NCBI RefSeq assembly: GCF_011040385.1
Contig: NZ_JAAIKB010000009.1
Span: 1-64,000 of the forward strand
Source of the DNA: Falsiroseomonas algicola
GTDB taxonomy: Bacteria; Pseudomonadota; Alphaproteobacteria; Acetobacterales; Acetobacteraceae
DNA length: 64,000 nucleotides
Direction: 5' to 3'
The notes under the pieces were generated by a model. The model was not told the DNA's origin. It saw only the letters and a list, made by a program, of their open reading frames with translations, and did not search any database. How positions within the stretch are numbered: position 1 is the first letter of the stretch; the number at the start of each line of letters is the position of its first letter. Positions 59,863-64,000 of this stretch are shown here, in pieces. Position numbers and translations under genes: made by a program.

Positions 59863-60332
59863 GCCCCCCGCGCCAGGCCGCGGCCGGTGACGGACCGCCA
59901 GACGATCAGCGCATGGCGGACGATCTGCGCCACCGCGAAGACCAGGTAGACCGAATAGACGTAGTCGAAGCGCAAGCCGAGATAGGCGGTCTTCTCCACC
60001 TTCATGAAGGTGACGTAGTCAGCCATCGCGGGCAGCGACCAGGTGAAGATAGCCACCACCGCGCTGCCCGTGATGGTATCCGCCACGCGCTTCACGCCGG
60101 GCGACATGGCGCCATACAGCACGTCGAAGCGGATCTCCTCCTCATCCCGCAGCACCAGCCCGGCGCCCCAGAGGATGCCCCAGAGCCAGCAGAGGGTGGA
60201 GAACTCGGCCGTCCAGCTCAGCGGCGCGTTCATCACGTAGCGCGTCACGATCTGGAGGATGAAGGCGACGAACATCGCCGCCAGCAGCGCGGAGAGCACA
60301 TCCTCCGCGCGGCGGCCGAGCCAGAAGATCAT
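59859..60332 (-). CDS. dctQ: TRAP transporter small permease DctQ
   Basis: 157 residues with four hydrophobic helices. QIVTRYVMNAPLSWTAEFSTLCWLWGILWGAGLVLRDEEEIRFDVLY is the standard DctQ central block. It couples DctM and DctP. It starts at 60332, 7 nt after the DctP stop, and overlaps dctM by 4 nt. An extended frame of 66 codons upstream lies in dctP and was rejected. Confidence 0.93.
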   Translation of the reverse strand: MIFWLGRRAEDVLSALLAAMFVAFILQIVTRYVMNAPLSWTAEFSTLCWLWGILWGAGLVLRDEEEIRFDVLYGAMSPGVKRVADTITGSAVVAIFTWSLPAMADYVTFMKVEKTAYLGLRFDYVYSVYLVFAVAQIVRHALIVWRSVTGRGLARGA

Positions 60333-60339
60333 CGCCGCG

Positions 60340-61329
60340 TCAGCGGACGGCGTTGATGCGGTCGAGGATTCCCGCGGGCCAGGCCTGGGACTGGCTGGAA
60401 GCGAGGTAGCGCCGCTGCGCCTCCGCCCGGAAGGCGTCCACGTTCGGTGCATAGACCTCCAGCCCCTGGGTACGGAAGAACTCGGCCGCGGCCTGCTCCT
60501 CCGCCAGGTGGCGCCGCGTGCTCTCGGCAATGGCCTTGTCGGCGGCGGCCTGCACCGCGCTGCGCTGCGCCGGCGTCAGCTGGTCCCACAGGCGCGAGGA
60601 GATCGACAGCAGGTCATAGGCGACCAGGTGGCTGGTCAGTACGAACTGCGTCGTCACCTCGTTGAAGCGCATGGTGCGGCTCGACGGCAGCGGGTTGTCC
60701 TGCCCGTCCACCGTGCCGGATTGCAGCGCGGTGTAGAGTTCCGCGAAGGCGACCGGCGTCGGGTTGGCGCCCAGCGCCTCCCCCAGGAACTGCCAGGTCT
60801 CGCCCGGCGGCATGCGCAGCTTGATCCCGCGCATGTCGGCCGGCGTCGTGATGCGGGTGCGCGGCTTCAGGTTCACGTGCCGCGTGCCGAAATAGAGCGG
60901 GCCCAGGATCTGCACGTTGAGCTGGTCGCGGACCATCTTCTTGAAGTCGTCGCCGATCGGGCCGGCGAAGACCTTGTTCATGTGGTCCACGTCGCGGAAC
61001 AGATAGGCCGAGGCCAGGACCGACCAGGCCGGGATCTGGCGGGAGAAATCCTGCGGCGCGAGGTTCGCCATCTCCACATTGTTGCGCTGGATGGCGACAA
61101 GCTCCGTCCCCTGGCGGAACAGCGTCGCGTTGTGGTGCAGCTCCACGTCGAATTCGCCGGCCAGGTCGCGCTGGAAGCCCCGCATGGCATCGGCGCGGAT
61201 GTCCTGGTCGGAGAAGACGGCGGTGAAGCGGATGCGCCGGCGGGCCTGCGCTTCCGCCTTCAGGATCGGGGCGGTGGCAAGCGCGGCGGCAATGCCGAGC
61301 AGCGGGCGACGCCCGGTGAGCAATGACAT
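60340..61329 (-). CDS. dctP: TRAP transporter substrate-binding protein DctP
   Basis: 329 residues. Signal peptide SLLTGRRPLLGIAAALATAPILKAEAQA; the mature part has IRFTAVFSDQDIRADAMRGFQRDLAGEFDVELHH, then KLRMPPGETWQFLGEALGANPTPVAFAELYTALQSGTVDGQDNPLPSS, the DctP hallmark with the Arg that binds the carboxylate. The start is the Met at 61329; a longer frame of 13 codons is open. It is the first gene of a four-gene minus-strand operon with dctQ, dctM and aroQ-like. A divergent GntR regulator lies 178 nt away. Confidence 0.93.
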   Translation of the reverse strand: MSLLTGRRPLLGIAAALATAPILKAEAQARRRIRFTAVFSDQDIRADAMRGFQRDLAGEFDVELHHNATLFRQGTELVAIQRNNVEMANLAPQDFSRQIPAWSVLASAYLFRDVDHMNKVFAGPIGDDFKKMVRDQLNVQILGPLYFGTRHVNLKPRTRITTPADMRGIKLRMPPGETWQFLGEALGANPTPVAFAELYTALQSGTVDGQDNPLPSSRTMRFNEVTTQFVLTSHLVAYDLLSISSRLWDQLTPAQRSAVQAAADKAIAESTRRHLAEEQAAAEFFRTQGLEVYAPNVDAFRAEAQRRYLASSQSQAWPAGILDRINAVR

Positions 61330-61439
61330 GAGGTGTTCCCTTCCCTGGACCGTCCTTGGCCGCGTCACGGCATGGCGGAACGCTAGTAGCCGCGATTGCG
61401 GTGATCAAGCGGGATTTTCTAATTCATCCTATGTTTGCC

Positions 61440-61449
61440 CGGATATCCG
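61440..61449. promoter_or_regulatory. Palindrome CGGATATCCG in the dctP-gntR divergent region
   Basis: A perfect 10-bp palindrome lies between the TRAP operon and the first GntR gene, flanked by AT-rich DNA (TTTTCTAATTCATCCTATG before it, GATATTGTCG after). It is the natural place for a regulator site acting on both genes. Short palindromes arise by chance, so the assignment is weak. Confidence 0.35.
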
Positions 61450-61507
61450 ATATTGTCGTTGCCTGCCCACCGGCCGATACTGCGGCCGTCAGCCAGGGAG
61501 CGGCGCG

Positions 61508-62254
61508 GTGATCCGCAGCGACGAGGCGAAGGAAGCGCGGGAGGACGGAGGCGAGGCCGCCTATCGGCGCCTGCGCGCCGACGTGCTGCTGGGGCGCCTG
61601 GCGCCGGGGCGCAAGCTCGGCCTCGATGGCCTGCGTTCCATCTACGATGCCGGCGTCGGCACGCTGAGGGAGGCGCTGAACCGGCTGGCGACCGAAGGGC
61701 TTGTCGTCGCCGAAGGCCAGCGGGGCTTCACCGTGGCCCCCGTCTCCGCCGAGGATTTCCGCGAGATCGCCGATCTGCGGCTGCTGCTCGAACGCCATGC
61801 CATCCGCCTGTCCTTCGCCGCGGGCGATCTCGACTGGGAAGGGCGCGTGGTCGGTGCGCATCACAAGCTGGCGGCGCTGGAGAGGAAGCTGCTGGCGGGG
61901 GAGGCGGCGGATACCGCGCTCTGGAAGCGCTACGACCGCGAATTCCACCACGCGCTGATCGAGGCCTGCGGATCGGGCGTGCTGCTGGAAACCTACGCCG
62001 CCGCCTATGACCGCTACCTCCGCTACCAGATGGTCGCCGTCGTGTTCCGCGGCGCCGTCGCCGCCGACCAGCATGCGGCGCTGCTCGGCTGCGCCCTGGC
62101 GCGCGACGCCGCCCGTGCCGGAGAGGTGCTGGAAGCGCATATCGCGGGCTGCGTGGACCAGGTGCTGCGCAGCCGCGCCCTCGCGCCGATCGCCTTCGAA
62201 GCGCGCAGCGTCCCGGCCACGCCGCCGGCCAGGCGCCAGGGCGGCGCCCGGTGA
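61508..62254 (+). CDS. GntR-family regulator (FCD type), first of a tandem pair
   Basis: 248 residues from GTG 61508. Winged helix near 15-75 (AYRRLRADVLLGRLAPGRKLGLDGLRSIYDAGVGTLREALNRLATEGLV) and an FCD effector domain (DLRLLLERHAIRLSF, AHHKLAALERKLL, FHHALIEACGSG, LEAHIAGCVDQVL). FCD regulators sense organic acids through a metal site. It diverges from the TRAP operon and its stop overlaps the start of the second GntR gene by 4 nt, so both are co-expressed and probably control the neighbours. Confidence 0.88.
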   Translation: MIRSDEAKEAREDGGEAAYRRLRADVLLGRLAPGRKLGLDGLRSIYDAGVGTLREALNRLATEGLVVAEGQRGFTVAPVSAEDFREIADLRLLLERHAIRLSFAAGDLDWEGRVVGAHHKLAALERKLLAGEAADTALWKRYDREFHHALIEACGSGVLLETYAAAYDRYLRYQMVAVVFRGAVAADQHAALLGCALARDAARAGEVLEAHIAGCVDQVLRSRALAPIAFEARSVPATPPARRQGGAR

Positions 62255-62910
62255 GGGACCCGGCGGAAACGGCGGGGGAGCGGGCCTATCGGCTGATCCG
62301 GTCCGACATCCTGCGCGGCAGGCTGGAGCCCGGGCGGAAGCTGAAGCTCGACGCGCTGCGCGACGCCTATGACGCCGGCGTGGGCACGCTGCGCGAGACC
62401 CTTTCCCGCCTCGTCGCGGAACGCTTCGTCATCGCCGAGGGGCAGCGCGGCTTCGAGGTCGCCCCCTTCTCGGCGACCGAATTGCGGGAGCTGGCCGGGC
62501 TTCGCCTTCTGCTCGAGGGCCATGCGCTGGACCAATCCTTCCGCGCCGGCGACGTGGAGTGGGAGGCCCGCGTCGTCGCGGCGCATCACAAGCTGGGCCA
62601 GATGGAGGAGAGGCTGCTGGCGGGCGACAACGAGGCGCTGGAGGCGTGGCGCCACTTCGACGCGCAGTTCCACCAGACGCTGATCTCCGCCTGCGGGTCA
62701 CGCACCCTGATGGCGACGCATGCCGCGACCTTCGACCGCTACCAGCGCTACCAGAACCTGGCCCTGGGCTTCCGCGGCGTGATCGCGGCGGAGGAGCATG
62801 CGGCGCTGCGCGACGCCGCGCTGCGCCGCGATCCGGCCGCGGCGCGATCGGTGCTCAACCTGCACATCCTGGCCGGGGTGGACCACGCGCTGGCCAGCGG
62901 CGCGCTTTGA
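62251..62910 (+). CDS. GntR-family regulator (FCD type), second of a tandem pair
   Basis: 219 residues from GTG 62251, which lies in the previous stop (GTGA). It closely parallels the first gene: AYRLIRSDILRGRLEPGRKLKLDALRDAYDAGVGTLRETLSRLV against AYRRLRADVLLGRLAPGRKLGLDGLRSIYDAGVGTLREALNRLA, and the same order of FCD motifs (AHHKLGQMEERLL, FHQTLISACGS, LNLHILAGVDHAL). The pair arose by duplication. It may form heterodimers. No other target genes are obvious. Confidence 0.88.
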   Translation: MRDPAETAGERAYRLIRSDILRGRLEPGRKLKLDALRDAYDAGVGTLRETLSRLVAERFVIAEGQRGFEVAPFSATELRELAGLRLLLEGHALDQSFRAGDVEWEARVVAAHHKLGQMEERLLAGDNEALEAWRHFDAQFHQTLISACGSRTLMATHAATFDRYQRYQNLALGFRGVIAAEEHAALRDAALRRDPAAARSVLNLHILAGVDHALASGAL

Positions 62911-62957
62911 CCCGTTGAGGGATCGCGAAGGCCGCGGCGCTGCGTCGCGCGGGCCGG

Positions 62958-64000
62958 CTACACGCCGACGCGCTCCGCGGCGCCCTTGAGGAAGCCGCCC
63001 AGCGCGCGATGGAAGACGGGTTCGTCGAGCAGGAAGGCGTCGTGGCCCTTGTCGGTCGCGATCTCGACGAAGGAGACATTGGCCGCGGCGGCATTCAGCG
63101 CGCGGACCAGGGCGCGGCTCTCCTCGGTCGGGAACAGCCAGTCGCTGCTGAAGGATGCCACCAGGAAGCGGGTGCGCGTGCCGCGGAAGGCATTCGCGAC
63201 CTCCCCGCCATGCTCCGACGCCAGGTCGAAATAATCCATGGCGCGGGTGATGGTGAGGTAGCTGTTGGCGTCGAAGCGGCGGACGAAGGTGCTGCCCTGG
63301 TGGCGGAGGTAGCTCTCCACCTCGAACACATCCTCGAGAAAGGTCAGTGCCGAGGCACCGCGCAGCCGGCGGCCGAATTTCCGCCCCAGCGCCGCCTCCG
63401 ACAGATAGGTGATGTGGGCGACCATGCGGGCGACGGAGAGCCCCTTGGCCGGGATGCGCCCATCCTCCCAGTAGCGGCCGCCCTTCCAGTCGGGGTCGCC
63501 ATGGATGGCGGCGCGGCCGACCTCATGGAAGGCGATGTTCTGGGCGGAGTGGTAGGAGGCGGTGGCGATGGGGGCGGCGGCCACCACCATGTCCGGATAG
63601 GTCGCGGCCCATTCCAGCACCTGCATGCCGCCCATGGACCCGCCGACGACCGCCAGCAGGCGATCGATGCCGAGGTGATCGACCAGGCGCTTCTGGGCGC
63701 GGACCATGTCGCGGATGGTGATGGACGGGAAATCGATCCCCCAGGGCCGGCCCATGGGCTGGCCCTCGGCGTCGGTCATCTCCTCGGCCGGGCCGGAGGA
63801 GCCCATGCAGCCGCCCAGCACATTGGCGCAGATGACGAAGAAGCGGTTCGTGTCCACCGGCTTGCCGGGGCCGACCAGCGTGTCCCACCACCCGCCCTTG
63901 CCCGTCAGCGGCTGGGTTTCCGCCACATACTGGTCGCCCGTCAGGGCGTGGCAGATCAGCACCGCATTGGTCCGCAGCGCGTTGAGCTTGCCATAGGTCC
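62958..64000 (-). CDS. metX: Homoserine O-acetyltransferase MetX (5' end outside the window)
   Basis: At least 347 residues are inside the window; the frame runs off the right edge (last codons read [25 protein letters not shown]). Alpha/beta hydrolase fold: nucleophile Ser in [14 protein letters not shown], Asp in [17 protein letters not shown] and His in [55 protein letters not shown] is the MetX signature. It acetylates (or succinylates) homoserine for methionine synthesis. It is upstream of metW on the same strand, but separated by the TRAP-GntR module. Confidence 0.96.
   Translation of the reverse strand, partial: TYGKLNALRTNAVLICHALTGDQYVAETQPLTGKGGWWDTLVGPGKPVDTNRFFVICANVLGGCMGSSGPAEEMTDAEGQPMGRPWGIDFPSITIRDMVRAQKRLVDHLGIDRLLAVVGGSMGGMQVLEWAATYPDMVVAAAPIATASYHSAQNIAFHEVGRAAIHGDPDWKGGRYWEDGRIPAKGLSVARMVAHITYLSEAALGRKFGRRLRGASALTFLEDVFEVESYLRHQGSTFVRRFDANSYLTITRAMDYFDLASEHGGEVANAFRGTRTRFLVASFSSDWLFPTEESRALVRALNAAAANVSFVEIATDKGHDAFLLDEPVFHRALGGFLKGAAERVGV

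Overview
The window is chromosomal DNA of a high-GC alphaproteobacterium, most likely an aerobic anoxygenic phototroph of the Acetobacteraceae (Roseomonas/Rubritepida type). The grounds are the high GC content, four stand-alone Bug- or solute-binding catabolic loci, a PHB locus with PhaR, and a bacteriophytochrome-PpsR pair beside the carotenoid genes crtD and crtC. No rRNA, tRNA or CRISPR array was recognised. Species assignment is inference.

Layout. 1-61 is the 3' end of an IS630-like transposase. 74-6551 (minus strand) is a catabolic/transport run: family-5 solute-binding protein, small unknown protein, amidohydrolase, Bug protein, enolase-superfamily enzyme, DMT exporter. 6.7-19.9 kb is mixed housekeeping: SIMPL protein, glycosyltransferase, DUF3052-like protein, GntR regulator, a cluster of five hairpins, a 3-hydroxyisobutyryl-CoA hydrolase-like protein, HWE-type kinase, holin-like and DUF883 proteins, PotD-like protein, Tat-type superoxide dismutase, an SDR with a repeat tail, YihY, DUF3830 and FKBP. 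20.0-23.8 kb carries a degenerate GlmU-like protein and an aromatic-hydroxylation set (Bug, 3-hydroxybenzoate 6-hydroxylase-like, class II aldolase).

23.8-33.5 kb is the light-control region. ppsR, bphP, heme oxygenase, a PstS-like protein and a GGDEF-EAL protein are tightly packed on the minus strand. crtD-crtC diverge from ppsR behind a perfect TGT-N12-ACA palindrome that overlaps a TTGACA -35 element. The phytochrome has a Cys chromophore ligand but no kinase, as expected of the type that signals by binding PpsR. A DinJ/YafQ toxin-antitoxin pair, OmpA-like protein, autotransporter and isocitrate dehydrogenase follow.

41.6-45.3 kb is the polyhydroxybutyrate locus: phaR, then divergently a PhaE-like protein and a short PhaC-like synthase whose reading frames overlap by about 220 nt, then phaA. 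phaB lies at 53.9-54.7 kb. Divergent from phaB is an unannotated small RNA candidate: a perfect FNR box, a class II-spaced -10, the core TTTCCTCCCT (recalling the alphaproteobacterial alpha-r8/MmgR RNAs) and a strong terminator. Between the two PHB loci lie a glycine-rich RTX protein, CheZ, methyltransferases, glyoxalase II and a GST.

55.3-64 kb: metW and metX are separated by about 7 kb holding a TRAP transporter, a divergent AroQ paralogue, an NMT1-like protein, a 2-oxoglutarate oxygenase and two tandem related GntR regulators, probably one catabolic module.
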